Of a DNA stretch of 64,000 nt, positions 1-10,763 are shown in pieces. The notes beneath the pieces are model-generated. The model searched no databases, was not told the DNA's origin, and worked only from the letters and a program-made list of their open reading frames with translations. The stretch's first letter is position 1, and every line of letters starts with the position of its first letter. Position numbers and translations under genes: made by a program. The DNA is from Siphonodentalium dalli (Eukaryota > Mollusca > Scaphopoda > Gadilida > Siphonodentaliidae), in the NCBI GenBank assembly GCA_032622095.1, contig CP136062.1, positions 226,744,578 through 226,808,577 of the forward strand, read 5' to 3'.

Positions 1-498
1 TCATGAGTGGCCAAAATCAACGTAGCCATAATGATACTTGGAATAAGGCACCCAATATCGCCGTAAATCAACCCAAAAGATTTAACTATTTGGATGAAGG
101 ATCAAATTACTGAAAGCAAACGATATTCAACACCATGTAGCATGATAAATTTTTGAAGGAAAATATGATAAAATATGTCAACAGTTGCCTAACAGAGCCA
201 CAGCTAAGAATGAAAAGCACCTTAAATAACACATGCCTCATTCAGTGAATCTCAACAAAAAATAATACAATTGTGGTTCATTGGGTATCACGGTGGCAAA
301 TCACGTGGTTTTGAGATTGGCAAGTACCACGCATTCAAAAAGGCCAAGGCGATTGCAAACGCCACCAGAAATGAGGAAAGAGGTAATAAACTCGGGTAAT
401 GATATATTACAAAGCATTTTGTCAGCTACGAGCATATGCTATACTATTATTTAAACTGATACTAATACCTCATTTGTGTCCAAACACAGTCGTCTGCT
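1..498. other. Unannotated AT-rich sequence
   Basis: No reading frame of note, no tandem repeat and no clear terminal repeat was seen here. It is probably intergenic sequence downstream of the VAP gene. Confidence 0.4.
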
Positions 499-598
499 CT
501 AACATTCTGACTAAAGTTGTCAGTCGAAGGATTCTCCTAATGTATGGACTGGTGTATTCCAGGAACCTCTGACTGGCAACTTTGGTCAGAATGTTATA
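499..598. repeat. Small inverted-repeat element (MITE-like)
   Basis: Arms of about 36 bp (499-535 and 562-598) are imperfect reverse complements, both based on TAACATTCTGAC(T/C)AAAGTTG. The loop is about 25 bp. The family is not recognised and no convincing target duplication was seen. Confidence 0.6.
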
Positions 599-746
599 GA
601 AAACTACTGAGTAATTCACAACAAATAAGGTGTCAACTTGTTTTAAAAATGAACTAGCATATGTTCGTAACAGTCAAAATGCGATATTTTGTGCCAGTTC
701 CTGATATATTCTGTTTTTTGTATGTGTACGCTCGCTTATCATTTTG

Positions 747-1174
747 AATGCATGAGGGTATCACCCCCCCCTCCCCCCCTGAATCCTGAATACCAGTTAA
801 TTTTGGGGGGAAGAATCCTGAATACCAGTTAATTTTGGGGGGTGAATCCTGAATACATGTTAAGAAATAATATGCGATAAATGACATACAAATTGACGCC
901 GGTCACGTTATGGGCGTTATGAGGCCGTTATGATACGATTAATGATACTTTATGATACAATAGTGGTCGAATATGCCCAAGAAGCTATTCTACCCACTCA
1001 TTCATACAGATAACTAGCACAAAAATATTATTTTGCGCCATCAAAACCTGTGTCCAAGATGTTTTGCTTGAACCTGAATACCAGTTAATTCGGGGGTATG
1101 AATCCCGCATACAGCTTCAAAACATCCTGAATCCCGCGTTCCGAAAGGGGGGGGGGGGTGATACCCTCATGCGT
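747..1174. repeat. Foldback element with G/C-tract ends
   Basis: GCATGAGGGTATCACCCCCC at about 750 is repeated in inverted orientation at 1150-1174. Inside are three near-tandem copies of a roughly 30-bp unit ending in a G run (about 781-850) and a diverged copy near 1075-1160. The ends behave like terminal inverted repeats of a 0.43-kb non-autonomous element. The superfamily is unknown. Confidence 0.55.
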
Positions 1175-1269
1175 GGTACTCACCAACCTCGAAACCACAT
1201 GATTCCCCAGTGGGTATAACATACAGACAGGCAGAGTCAGCATAAAATTTCTTATCTCATTATCAGATA

Positions 1270-1497
1270 TTAAGCCCTTCTATACTAAATGGATTATCCC
1301 ATTCAGTTATAAAAGTATACACTGGAACAGTCAATTATATATTTAGAGGGGTGTTCAGGTAATAAAACTAGACAACAGACAGACAAACAGATAATATAAG
1401 TGGAGAATGGTTCATAATAATTGGTGGGAAATGTTCAGATAATAAGTTCAACAAACGATCTATGGTCTTTTGTTGAACTTATTATCTGAACATTTCC
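1270..1497. repeat. Remnant of CTATACTAAA-type element with perfect hairpin
   Basis: CCCTTCTATACTAAA near 1275 matches the ends of the TTAA element at 38333-41313. At 1427-1455 and 1468-1497 there is a near-perfect 29-bp inverted repeat with a 12-bp loop. The arm core (AAATGTTCAGATAATAAG) recurs at 38385-38463, and diverged copies are at 10205-10230 and 41170-41190. It is probably an internal part of the same TTAA family. Confidence 0.55.
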
Positions 1498-1539
1498 TAA
1501 AGGTATATTCAGATGGGAAGCGAGCAATGCGACTTCAGC

Positions 1540-1980
1540 GTCGACGCTCAATTAGGACAAACATATTCTCACTGAGGTACAGTAATGCTCTAAATAATCG
1601 ACCTCTTAATCACAACATAATTATGGGTAACTTTTCAGGATTTAGTCGGAAATATGGAAAGCTCTCCCCGAGAGCTTTCCGATGAATGGCAACAAGCCAT
1701 ATTTCCGACTAAATCCTGAAAAGTTACCCATAATTATGTTGTGGTTAAGAGGTCGATTAATTAGAGCATTACTGTATTCACACGGCGACAAGATATGAGC
1801 GACGCGACCCAACATATTATCACTGAGGTATTCACACGGCGACAAGATATGAGCGACGCGACCAAACATATTATCACTGAGGTCTTCACACGGCTACACG
1901 ATATGAGCGACGCGACCAAACATATTATCACTGAGGTATTCACGACGACAAGATATGAGTAACGCGACCAAAGCATCAAT
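1540..1980. repeat. 54-bp tandem array (about 4 units) carrying a MITE insertion
   Basis: The unit contains TTCACACGGCGACAAGATAT followed by GAGCGACGCGACC and a CACTGAGG segment. Units start at about 1776, 1830, 1884 and 1938, with part of an earlier unit at 1556-1579. The pogo-like MITE at 1580-1774 splits the unit exactly at a TA that is intact in the neighbouring units. Confidence 0.85.
1580..1774. mobile_element. Palindromic pogo/Tigger-like MITE, copy 1
   Basis: The ends are CAGTAATGCTC and GAGCATTACTG, flanked by TA on both sides (1578-1579 and 1775-1776). The whole element is an almost perfect inverted repeat of about 95-bp arms around a GAGAGCTTTCC core. A CAGT terminus with TA duplication fits the Tc1/mariner/pogo group, and the TCGACC in the terminus resembles Tigger. 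The family name is inferred. It has no coding capacity. Confidence 0.8.
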
Positions 1981-2070
1981 CGCAAAGATAGGATTTGTTC
2001 AAATTGAGCGACACGATCAGTGCCATTACTCGAGTGTTTTCATTTTGTTCAATGATGGAGATTGGTAATT

Positions 2071-2385
2071 ATTAAGTTTGAGGTACCAGCTAGGGAGTTC
2101 CAATCCAGGGTGGGAGGGGAGTGCATATTATTATTAAGTTTGAGGTACCAGCTAGGGAGTTCCAATCCAGGGTGGGAGGGGAGTGCATATTATTATTAAG
2201 TTTGAGGTACCAGCTAGGGAGTTCCAATCCAGGGTGGGAGGGGAGTGCATATTATTATTAAGTTTGAGGTACCAGCTAGGGAGTTCCAATCCAGGGTGGG
2301 AGGGGAGTGCATATTATTATTAAGTTTGAGGTACCAGCTAGGGAGTTCCAATCCAGGGTGGGAGGGGAGTGCATATTATTATTTT
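2071..2385. repeat. 62-bp tandem array, 5 units
   Basis: Units start at 2071, 2133, 2195, 2257 and 2319 and are nearly identical, which implies recent expansion. The unit holds TTTGAGGTACCAGCTAGGGA followed by a G-rich GGGTGGGAGGGGAG segment. No link to a gene or transposon end was seen. Confidence 0.95.
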
Positions 2386-3357
2386 AACTTGGAAATTTGG
2401 GTCTGCGCGAGGGAGCAGTTGTAAATTAAAAGGTGGATACCCCAGCGCCGCCTCCCACATTGGGGACCCTCTATTCACATCCCTGAAAGAACACTAATCC
2501 ACAACCAACAACAAATCATAGCAGATAGATCTAATCATAAAGCTGAAACATTCACTAAGATAACTGTTGTTACATCCCTCCATAAAATAAAATAATGAAT
2601 TTTGATGATTTTTCAAAAAATATTTGTTTATGGATTTCACTGTGTGATGTTTCTTAAAGCTCGTCTTGAGGATATGTATGAAGAAGTTAAAGATACATAA
2701 TCCAATTTGATGGTCCCCATATTATTCAGTTACAACAACAACAACAACAACGGAATTTCACCAAAAGCCGATTTTGTTATAAATATTAGTTTATTACCAA
2801 TAAATACTCACAATACTAATGTCATATTTGCCGAAAAAGTCCTATAATAATGGTATTTCTTGGCCGTTTTGGTGACGAGTGAGTTTGGTTTACAACTTCC
2901 ATATATGGTGATTCCTAGTTCAAATTGGAATTCCCCAACAAATTTTGTCAGAAATGTAAACACATGGTATTTCCACATGTAACCAGCATGGTGCCATATA
3001 ACATGTTTATTTGCATGAATAAAACACTGTTACAAATTCGTAAATAAGTATATGTATGTATCCACATGCCAATTATCACATCATGCCATATTCCTGATGG
3101 AGATACTTTTCATTGCCTTCTTTTCCAAAATTAATTTGTGTCTGCAATGATCCCCGCAACATTGCGTGACCTCTCGTAATGGTGTCCACATATGCCTGTA
3201 CTATTTCTGGAAGAAGTCAGCCGAAATTTTGCTAGGGTGCCAAATGTTCCAGGTGATTAAATTCCAGTATTTTTTACCCCCGAAGCCGAAGAAATAGTAA
3301 TTTAGGGGCGTTAAATTGGATTAAGTATCTTTAATAAAAGATTTTTCAGACAAAATA
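2386..3357. other. Unannotated intergenic stretch with CAA microsatellite
   Basis: AT-rich sequence without a supportable gene. A short (CAA)n tract lies at about 2732-2750. Nothing else is recognised. Confidence 0.4.
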
Positions 3358-3556
3358 CAGTAATGCTCTAATTAATCGACCTCTTAACCAAAGCAGAATT
3401 ATGGGTAACTTTTCAGGATTTAGTCGGAAATATGGCTTGTTGCCATTCATTGGAAAGCTCTCGGGGAGAGCTTTCCGATGAATGGCAACAAGCCATATTT
3501 CCGACTAAATCCTGAAAAGTTACCCATAATTCTGCTTTGGTTAAGAGGTCGATTTG
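3358..3556. mobile_element. Palindromic pogo-like MITE, copy 2, right end truncated
   Basis: It starts TA-CAGTAATGCTC like copy 1 and folds around the GAGAGCTTTCC core. The right arm stops after GGTCGATT, about 18 bp short of the expected terminus, and joins directly to a broken hAT-type element. Confidence 0.75.
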
Positions 3557-3699
3557 AAACAAAGTTAATTTGAGACTGTATAATGAGGTCCCCAGAGAGT
3601 GAATTAGGTGATTCTTGCCCGCTGTGTGGGGTAGCATCACTAAATTCACCCTCTGGGGGACCTCATTCTGCAAATGTCAGACACACTATTTCCAGGCCA
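3557..3699. mobile_element. CAAGCCTTG-type hAT MITE, right half only
   Basis: It contains the internal palindrome GAGGTCCCCAGAG...CTCTGGGGGACCTC and the right terminus AAATGTCAGACACACTATTT. The left end is missing. The first bases match the interior of the long version at 21973-22358, so this is a truncated long copy. Confidence 0.65.
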
Positions 3700-3704
3700 G
3701 TAAA

Positions 3705-3942
3705 CCCTTTCATGACTGGAGCTTCCTGAAATTCTGTGCCAATGCATTCTCTTATATAGGAGTCGCCCATAGGGCACCTCGCATATATATATATATATGA
3801 GAATGCACTGGCCTAACAATATTTACCTTGACCTTGTAAGCCAGTGCATTTTCTTATATATGTGGGAGACTCGCATATATAAGAGAATGCACTGGAACAG
3901 GATATTCAATGCTGCACCAGCACAGCTCACATCATGAAAGGG
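3705..3942. mobile_element. piggyBac-like TTAA MITE, CATGACTGGA subfamily
   Basis: The ends are CCCTTTCATGACTGGA on the left and CATCATGAAAGGG followed by TTAA (3943-3946) on the right. The left flank is TAAA, a decayed target site. Internally there are two hairpins based on TGCATTCTCTTATATA, in inverted orientation around an AACAATATTTACCTTGACC spacer. It is non-coding. Confidence 0.65.
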
Positions 3943-4029
3943 TTAATAGGGCCAAAATAATCCCTACCCTTGTAAAAATAATTCCTTCTACTTGAGATAT
4001 TTAATTTGAATATTTTCTGTAGATAATAT

Positions 4030-4160
4030 AATCCATATCCATATATAAGCATTGGCCTAACAATATTTACCTCGACTTGTAAGCCATGCATTCTCTTATA
4101 TAAGAGAATGCACTGGCACATGATCTTTAATGCTGCACCAGCGCAGCTCTCGTCATGAAA
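4030..4160. mobile_element. Partial TTAA MITE, right half
   Basis: Carries the spacer, one TATATAAGAGAATGCACTGG hairpin and a right end CGTCATGAAATAA. The left half was not found. It is a decayed copy of the CATGACTGGA subfamily. Confidence 0.5.
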
Positions 4161-4374
4161 TAATTATATAATACTCCTGTATGGAGCCTCACACAGATCC
4201 ATGCAGACGTCAGTGGGAGATAGGATTGAGATGAGAGGTTGCATTAGATAATGTTTTGGCACATGGAACATCACTCCATTCTCTTGACTAAATATATACA
4301 CAGAAGTATTGACATGATTTTTACGGTGACATACGACAGATGAGATATGAGTCAATAAATACCTGCTAGTTTAA

Positions 4375-4630
4375 CCCTTCCATGACTGGAACTTCCTGAT
4401 GTTTTGTGAAAACCCTGTGCCAATGCATTCTCTTATGTATGTGAGTCTCCCATAGGGAGCCTTGCATATATAAGAGAATAATTTGGCTTAACAATATTTA
4501 CGTTGACCTTTGTAAGCCAGTGCATTCTCTTATATATGCAAGACTCCCTATGGGAGACTCGCATATATAAGAGAATGCTCTGGCACAGGATCTTTGATGC
4601 TGCACCAGCGCAGCTCCCATCATGAAAGGT
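4375..4630. mobile_element. piggyBac-like TTAA MITE, CATGACTGGA subfamily
   Basis: Flanked by TTAA (4371-4374) on the left and TTAA (4631-4634) on the right. The termini are CCCTTCCATGACTGGA and CATCATGAAAGGT. Two internal hairpins end in TATATAAGAGAAT. No coding capacity. Confidence 0.75.
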
Positions 4631-4785
4631 TTAAATGACTTTATCTGCTATAAATACAACAATTTCTGAAAACAGAATGGAGTGGATCATACAACCCTTC
4701 CGCATATCAGTACCATGGATAAGATCTTAACTATTCTTCTTGGATATGTATACATTCACAATCATAACACATTCTTGTTTATTAA

Positions 4786-5123
4786 CCCTTTACCCAACAG
4801 AACGGCCCTGTGCCAATGCATTCTTTAACAATTTTATAATTTCACCCATACAGAGCCCCAGACAAACATGAGCAGACGACACTCTTCTATATGCTTCTAT
4901 ATATGTGTGGGGCTCCCTGCAGGGTAATGGATGTTTTTTATTTTATGTCCTAAAAATTGTAAGAAACATTTATTTAAAAAAAATTGTTAGGCCAATGCAT
5001 TCTCTTATATATGCGAGGCGACCTATGGTCGACTCGCATATATAAGAGAATGCATTGGCACAGGGTATTTTAGGCCGTTGAAGCTTTATTTGGGCGTTTT
5101 TGGCCGTTTTGTTGGGTAAAGGG
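4786..5123. mobile_element. piggyBac-like TTAA MITE, ACCCAACA subfamily, variant interior
   Basis: TTAA at 4782-4785 and 5124-5127 bracket CCCTTTACCCAACAGAACGG and TTTTGTTGGGTAAAGGG. One of the two internal hairpins is replaced by a segment (CAGAGCCCCAGACAAACATG) similar to the unit of the 127-bp array at 27.7 kb. Confidence 0.8.
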
Positions 5124-5565
5124 TTAAAAGCAAAAGATTGACTTTAGGCAGGGTTTCCGCTAGGGTTTTGGATAGGGCAGGGATTTTTTTAGTTGATGAC
5201 AGGGGCTGAATATCAACCCTATTTAAAATAGACTTTTTTACCAACGGCAAAAACAATCTAAATCTTTTTTAATTTTTGAATTGACAAAGTAAAAAAAAAT
5301 GCTTCTGCCAGTTCAAAGTTGTGCGCAGAAACTAACTTGGAACTACGAGTAACTAGTAAGGGTGATATGAAGTGGATTGCGCCATAGATATTAATTTAAG
5401 GAGTCAGAAAGGTCACATTGTAAATATGAGATGATACTGTTTGATTAGTAACTAGGCTATGATTCACGGATACCATTAACATGTTAAAATTCCTATTATC
5501 ATTCATTTAAGAAAAACGCCAAAGCTTTCCACACGTAACAATGTCAGACCAACAATGCATCCTTA

Positions 5566-5814
5566 CAAGCCTTGAAATGGTGTCTGTCATTTGCAGAATG
5601 AGGTTCCCAGAGGGTGCATTTAGTGATGCGGGCTAGCATCACTAAATTCACCCTCTGGGAACCTCATTCTGCTGAGGTTTAAGCAGAATGAGGTCCCCAG
5701 ACGGGCCCAGAGGGTGAATTTGGTGATGCTAGCCTGCTATGCGGGGTAGCATCACTAAATTCACCCTCTGGGGACCTCATTCTGCAAATGACAGGCACAC
5801 TATTCCAAGGCTTG
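5566..5814. mobile_element. CAAGCCTTG-type hAT MITE, complete
   Basis: The termini are CAAGCCTTGAAATGGTGTCT and its inverted copy. Flanks CATCCTTA and CATCCACA match at 6 of 8 positions, which fits a decayed 8-bp target duplication. Inside are two head-to-head palindromes with cores AGAGGGTGAATTTGGTGATG. The hAT assignment rests on the 8-bp duplications of better-preserved copies. Confidence 0.8.
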
Positions 5815-6754
5815 CATCCACAAAATCAACATCAATTACTTATATTAACACTCGACCGAGTCAACTGTCAGAATAGAATAGCATTAAGCATCCATTTCCA
5901 ACATTATTCATGTGACTTGATGCAAGTTGCATCTACACAAAAATGGATGCAAGTTGGGGTCAGCATGCGACATCATGTGACATAATTTTGACCAACCAAC
6001 ATCCTGCATTAATGTTCCACAATGCGAATGCATGTGTGAGTGTAAATATTGTAGAAATTCTCAATTACAACCCTCTATGACGCAAATTTTTCCACAATGG
6101 GAAGGGACCCGTGCTCCTTTCACAAAAATGGTCGAAAAACCTCTGGGATAGGGACCCCTCTAACCACTGGGAGAACATTTATGTGCATGAAAACAACGAA
6201 TATCTAGTGTTAATAATTAGATATCACATTTTTGCTTTGAGCAATCTATTAACGACAATGGCTGATATCGCTCCGAACTCGGCTGATAACCCATTAAATG
6301 GGTTGATTCCCCACCAAACTTGGCTGATATCAGTTGTGACATCACCAAGCGAAGCGTATTGTTTATGTCCAACGTAACAGCCATTCGGGGGATGCAGTAA
6401 GTGGTAGTCCAATATAATGACAATTTCTAAATTGACTTGAAGTAATGGCGAGTTTTTCATGCCATTTCGAACTTGGTTAGTTTGATATCGGCCAAGATAA
6501 CTTCATATCAGCTTTCGACCTTCAGTCTCAGGCGGATATGAAATTATGTGATCCGCCATTGAGATGAGAGTTCGTCAGTTGTCTATTTGTTAAGTGTATC
6601 AACTCAATTACAGTATATGGGCTGGGGAAAGGGAGGCTAAATGGGACCCTCTGCCCCACTAGCTAAAACCCTGCTTATACTAGTAATAAGCCTATCTCAT
6701 TCTAAACGTTTGCCCTACATCAACTACAAATAATATCTCAACCAGTGTAACATG
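5815..6754. other. Unannotated stretch
   Basis: No gene or clear element. Short symmetric motifs (TTGGCTGATATC repeated near 6259 and 6321, ACCCATTAAATGGGTTG near 6290) suggest an old inverted repeat but the ends could not be defined. Confidence 0.35.
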
Positions 6755-6758
6755 TTAA

Positions 6759-6987
6759 CCCTCTGTGCTGTTGCAGCATTAAAGATCCTGTGCCAGTGCA
6801 TTCTCTTACTAGTATATATGTGAGTCTCCCATATATAAGGTAATTCATTGGCTTATAAGGCCAAGTTAAATATTGTTAGGGCAATGCATTCTCTTATATA
6901 TAGGAGGCTCACTCGCATATATGAGAGAATGCATTGGCACAGGATTTTTCGAAAAATTTCAGGAAGCTCTGGACACTCATAGAAGGG
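6759..6987. mobile_element. piggyBac-like TTAA MITE, CATGACTGGA-related, decayed
   Basis: TTAA at 6755-6758, left end CCCTCTGTGCTGTTGCAGC, right end CTCATAGAAGGG followed by ATAA. The two internal TATATAAG hairpins are recognisable. The ends are more diverged than in other copies. Confidence 0.6.
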
Positions 6988-7400
6988 ATAATACATAGGA
7001 GGATATTGACACTTTTTGGTTGGATATTGGAATTATCTCATGAATTTCATTTTTTTTGTCATCACGAATGAAATAATTACCATACCCTGCCATATCAACA
7101 AAAAAGTGTAGATGTTCTGTTTATTATATGCTCCGCTCAGTTAGCCCACAGCTCAACTCGAAAGATGAGTAAAAAGTGCAAATTTGTACATGTATACCCA
7201 AGCACAGCCATGGTAATGAGCTTGTGCATATAAAAATAGTTCCATTTTTCAGATAGATCGGTTGAGGGATAAAGGGGCTAACATCATAGTATGTTAAACA
7301 AAAAATTTAATTAATCACAAATTACATTTTTTTCAACCTGAACAGGAACTCTAGTTCAATGTGGCAAAGCGATGTTAACTCAGCTTGTACCAAATCACTT
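6988..7400. other. Unannotated stretch
   Basis: AT-rich sequence between two TTAA MITEs. No reading frame or repeat was recognised. Confidence 0.35.
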
Positions 7401-7404
7401 TTAA

Positions 7405-7796
7405 CCCTTTACCCAACAGAACGCCCAGAAACGCCCCAATGAAGCTTCAACAGCCTAAATTATCTTGGGTCTGTCTCAATAAAACCATACAAATATGGAT
7501 ATCATTGGAACCGGCTCATTGCCCACATTGTGATAGTTACAGTTATACCCTGTGCCAATGCATTCTCTTATATATGCGATTCGACCATAGGTCGCCTCGC
7601 ATATATAAGAGAATGCATTGGCCTAAAAAAAATTCTTTAACAATTTTTATAATATTTTTCTACATTCTTTGACAATTTTATCATTTTTTAATTTGTGTTA
7701 AGCCTATGCATTCTCTTATATATGCGAGGCGACCTATGGTCGACTCGCATATATAAGAGAATGCATTGGCACAGGGCCGTTCTGTTGGGTAAAGGG
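7405..7796. mobile_element. piggyBac-like TTAA MITE, ACCCAACA subfamily, complete
   Basis: TTAA at 7401-7404 and 7797-7800. The left end CCCTTTACCCAACAGAACG leads into a roughly 150-bp subterminal block (CTTCAACAGCCTAAAT, GGATATCATTGGAACCGG), then two hairpins CAATGCATTCTCTTATATA with GTCGACCATAGGTCG-type tips, then GTTCTGTTGGGTAAAGGG. Short peptides predicted here are accidents of the hairpins. Confidence 0.9.
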
Positions 7797-7800
7797 TTAA

Positions 7801-8326
7801 TTTTAGCACGGATGGATGTGAGATGTAACTGTTTTTATCTGATGCAAAAAATTAAAATACTAATATTTGATAGCTCAGCATATAATAAAAAAGAATATCG
7901 ATTGGCAAAATTTCTATGCAACTTTTGTAGATTGAAGTTCAATCCACTTTCCACTTGAATCGGACCAATATCAAGGTTGAGTTCTGATCAAAATTAGGCT
8001 CAAACATCTCGGAAAATTTATTGCGCTATTTTTAGCAATGGGGCTGTATAGGAATACTGACAAATGATTTACTGATAAATGTTGTGACTGGTTGAAACTG
8101 ACGAAATGGAAAACCCAGCTATGTAATACAGAGCTGTTCGGAGTCTAATTTTAATCAGAACTATATCAAGGTTATTTTATTTAATAATTACATGCTAGTA
8201 ATAAATACTACTTAAACTAAGTTCTTATATAAAAAGGAGTTCACCAGAAGAAGTGTACATGATTTGTGAGAATATTTGTTCTATAATTTTATGCAACTGA
8301 ATCACTCCTAAAGATGTAATGAGGCT
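7801..8326. other. Unannotated stretch
   Basis: AT-rich sequence without a supportable gene, tandem repeat or element end. Confidence 0.35.
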
Positions 8327-8330
8327 TCAA

Positions 8331-8565
8331 CTCTTTGAGTGCCAGGTCGATTTTTGTATCAACCCATATACCCTGTGCCAATGCATTCTCTTATATATGC
8401 GAGTCGACCATAGGTCGCCTCGCATATATAAGAGAATGCATTGGCCTAACAATTTTTTTTTTTTTTTTTTTTTTTAATACAATTTTAATATTTATTCTTA
8501 TATTCTTTAACAGACTTATTTTGTAGGTTTAGGGCCGGTGAGATCGGCCCCTGGCACTCAAAGGG
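8331..8565. mobile_element. piggyBac-like TTAA MITE, GAGTGCCAGG subfamily
   Basis: The left terminus is CTCTTTGAGTGCCAGGTCG and the right CCCCTGGCACTCAAAGGG followed by TTAA (8566-8569). The left flank is TCAA, a mutated site. It has one TATATAAG hairpin identical in design to the ACCCAACA subfamily, but different ends and an AGGGCCGGTGAGATCGGCCC motif near the right end. Confidence 0.8.
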
Positions 8566-8579
8566 TTAAAGTCTGCAAA

Positions 8580-8690
8580 TAGTGAGTCTCTCATTTGCAG
8601 AATGAGCCCCCCCCCCCCCCCAGAGGGTGAATTTAGTAAAGCTATCCCACAAGGTGGGCTAGCATCACCAAATTCATCCACTGGGAACCT
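8580..8690. mobile_element. CAAGCCTTG-type hAT MITE fragment with poly-C interruption
   Basis: Matches the left half (TCATTTGCAGAATGAG, AGAGGGTGAATTTAGT) but the GGTCCC segment is replaced by a C run. The termini are missing. Confidence 0.55.
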
Positions 8691-8873
8691 CCCAGCCATT
8701 GCATGGTTCATACATCTACCTTTGAACAAAATGCCATATCTTTTCCAGACTTCCTGATCATTTTTTCAAGACTTTTCAATGAAAAAATTCAATAACTTTC
8801 CCATACGTCACATCAGGGAATTTGAAAAAAAAATTGGGAAAGACTTACAAAATAAAACTTATTATTTAGTTAT

Positions 8874-9224
8874 CCCTTTACCCAACAAACCGGCCAAATA
8901 AAGCTTCAACAGCCTAAAATATCTCCGGTCTGTCTCAATAGAACCATACAAATATGGATATCATTGGAACCGGCTCCTTGACCACATTGTGATGGTTACA
9001 GTTATGCCCTGTGCCAATGCATTCTCTTATATATAAGAGAATGCATTGGCCTAAAAAAAATCTTTTTTTAACACTTATTACCATTTTTTCTTACATTCTT
9101 TAACAATTTTATAATTTTTAATGTGTTAAGCCAATGCATTCTCTTATATATGCGAGGCGACCTATGGTCGACTCGCATATATAAGAGAATGCATTGGCAC
9201 AGGGCCCTTCTGTTGGGTAAAGGG
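8874..9224. mobile_element. piggyBac-like MITE, ACCCAACA subfamily, in a TTAT target
   Basis: Full-length copy ending CCCTTTACCCAACAAACC and CTTCTGTTGGGTAAAGGG. Both flanks read TTAT (8870-8873 and 9225-9228) instead of TTAA. The first internal hairpin has lost its tip. Confidence 0.85.
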
Positions 9225-9228
9225 TTAT

Positions 9229-9490
9229 AAGGGGTGTGTCACATGTGGTTCGGTTTGCCCTGTGGGCTTACAGAATAAATCTTTTATTTCATATTTTTTC
9301 AAGTTAACAAACGCTAATTCGGTAACTGATTTGAGTCATCCTACTGGTTGCAACCTTGAATACACCTTTCAGCAATTGAGGAGTAAACTTCAGGTATTGA
9401 CCAAAGAACATATTGCAGCCAATAATTTTATTGAGTCCTTGGGAGGAAATGAATGTAAAATAAACAACAGCACTATAACATGTACATAAA
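9229..9490 (+). other. Unrecognised stretch with a 75-codon open frame
   Basis: A plus-strand frame at 9262-9489 would give a 75-residue product containing CNLEYTFQQLRSKLQVLTKE. It looks more protein-like than its neighbours but matches no family I recognise and has no start context or splice sites I can defend. It could be a transposon-gene remnant or chance. Confidence 0.2.
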
Positions 9491-9498
9491 CTCTAAAG

Positions 9499-10062
9499 TA
9501 GTGATGAGCAGTTTTGATATTTCATTCAGGTTTTGGTTTGGTTTTACTCAATACAATGATACATCAACCAATAAACTTGATGCCAAAAGTACTAGGCTTC
9601 TGAGAAAAAATTATGCTATTAAGCAGATTATGATGATGGTCTGCTAAGAAATTTTAAATCAGAGTTATGTGTTTTGAAATTAAAGAAAATTCAGGCAATT
9701 TGACAGCTAAATTTTAACATGTAAGATTATGGTTCATCAAATGAACATCATTTCAACTCAGACATCCGTGCGGTATATAGCTATTGCATAGCTAGAGTCA
9801 ATGAGAATGAATGGCAAATGTTTTGAAGTAATATTTCAAGCATTTTGTCAGTAATTTCACTAAGCTATATGCCATTGTTGCCCACTGTCAAATAGCATCA
9901 TTGACGTTGAACCCTTATGTTTGGGAAGAGAGCAGTCAGCTACCTGAGGTGTCTGCTAATTAAAACCGTCTAAAATAGGTTCTATGGAACATATCGGTTT
10001 CGGTTTGGTTTTTGAAACAAAACCGACTCAAAACCATAAAACCACAAAACCGTACACCACTA
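9499..10062. mobile_element. hAT-like element with TAGTGATGAGC terminus
   Basis: The left end is TAGTGATGAGCAGTTTTGAT and the right end CCGTACACCACTA. An exact 8-bp duplication CTCTAAAG flanks it (9491-9498 and 10063-10070), the hAT signature. The interior repeats TTTTGGTTTGGTTTT-like motifs near both ends. No transposase is seen, so it is non-autonomous. Confidence 0.85.
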
Positions 10063-10465
10063 CTCTAAAGGTCATCACCACAGGGGCTTTTCATTAGAAA
10101 AACAAGTTAAAAAAATAAATAAAAAAAATAAAAATAAACATATACAAAAGATACATGAAATTCAAGACCAGTATGATTCATATACATAGGTGGGAAATGG
10201 TCGTTTGTTGAACTTATTATCTGAACACTCCTGTAGGGCTGTAACGATTCATCATGAATTTAATGTATCGCAATACACTATCGAACTATGAGTATCGTAT
10301 CGCGTCATGTGTATCGCGATACAGGAAATCATGTAAATTCTGAAGATGGGCATGTGTAAAAGAGCAAAACCTGGAATTGTCTCTGAAGTTTACATGTATA
10401 TTATCTGTATTTGACTCATCTAGCTAACTATTAAACTACATTTAGTTTAAAATAAACTCCAGGCA

Positions 10466-10589
10466 CAGTAATGCCCTAAATAATCGACTCCTTAACCACA
10501 GCAGAATTATGGGTAACTTTTCAGGATTTAGTCGGAAATATGACTTGCTTCTGCTGTGGTTAAGGAGTCGATTATTTAGGGCATTACTG
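10466..10589. mobile_element. pogo-like MITE, short internally deleted form (copy a)
   Basis: Runs CAGTAATGCCC to GGGCATTACTG, 124 bp, lacking the GAGAGCTTTCC core of the full 213-bp form. TA follows on the right, while the left flank is CA. Confidence 0.75.
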
Positions 10590-10652
10590 TATGTTAGTTC
10601 TGATATTTCAAGTGGTATTCATTTGGGAACACTAAATTAGTGTATCATGATA

Positions 10653-10763
10653 CAGTAATGCTCTAATTAATCGACTCCTTAAACATAGCAGAATTATGGG
10701 TAACTTTTCAGGATTTAGTCGGAAATATGGCTTGTTGCCATTGATCGGAAAGCTCTCACTGAG
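10653..10763. mobile_element. pogo-like MITE, left half only
   Basis: Starts TA-CAGTAATGCTC and ends at the hairpin tip (GAAAGCTCTCACTGAG), where it joins the second copy of the hAT segment. The right arm is absent. Confidence 0.7.
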
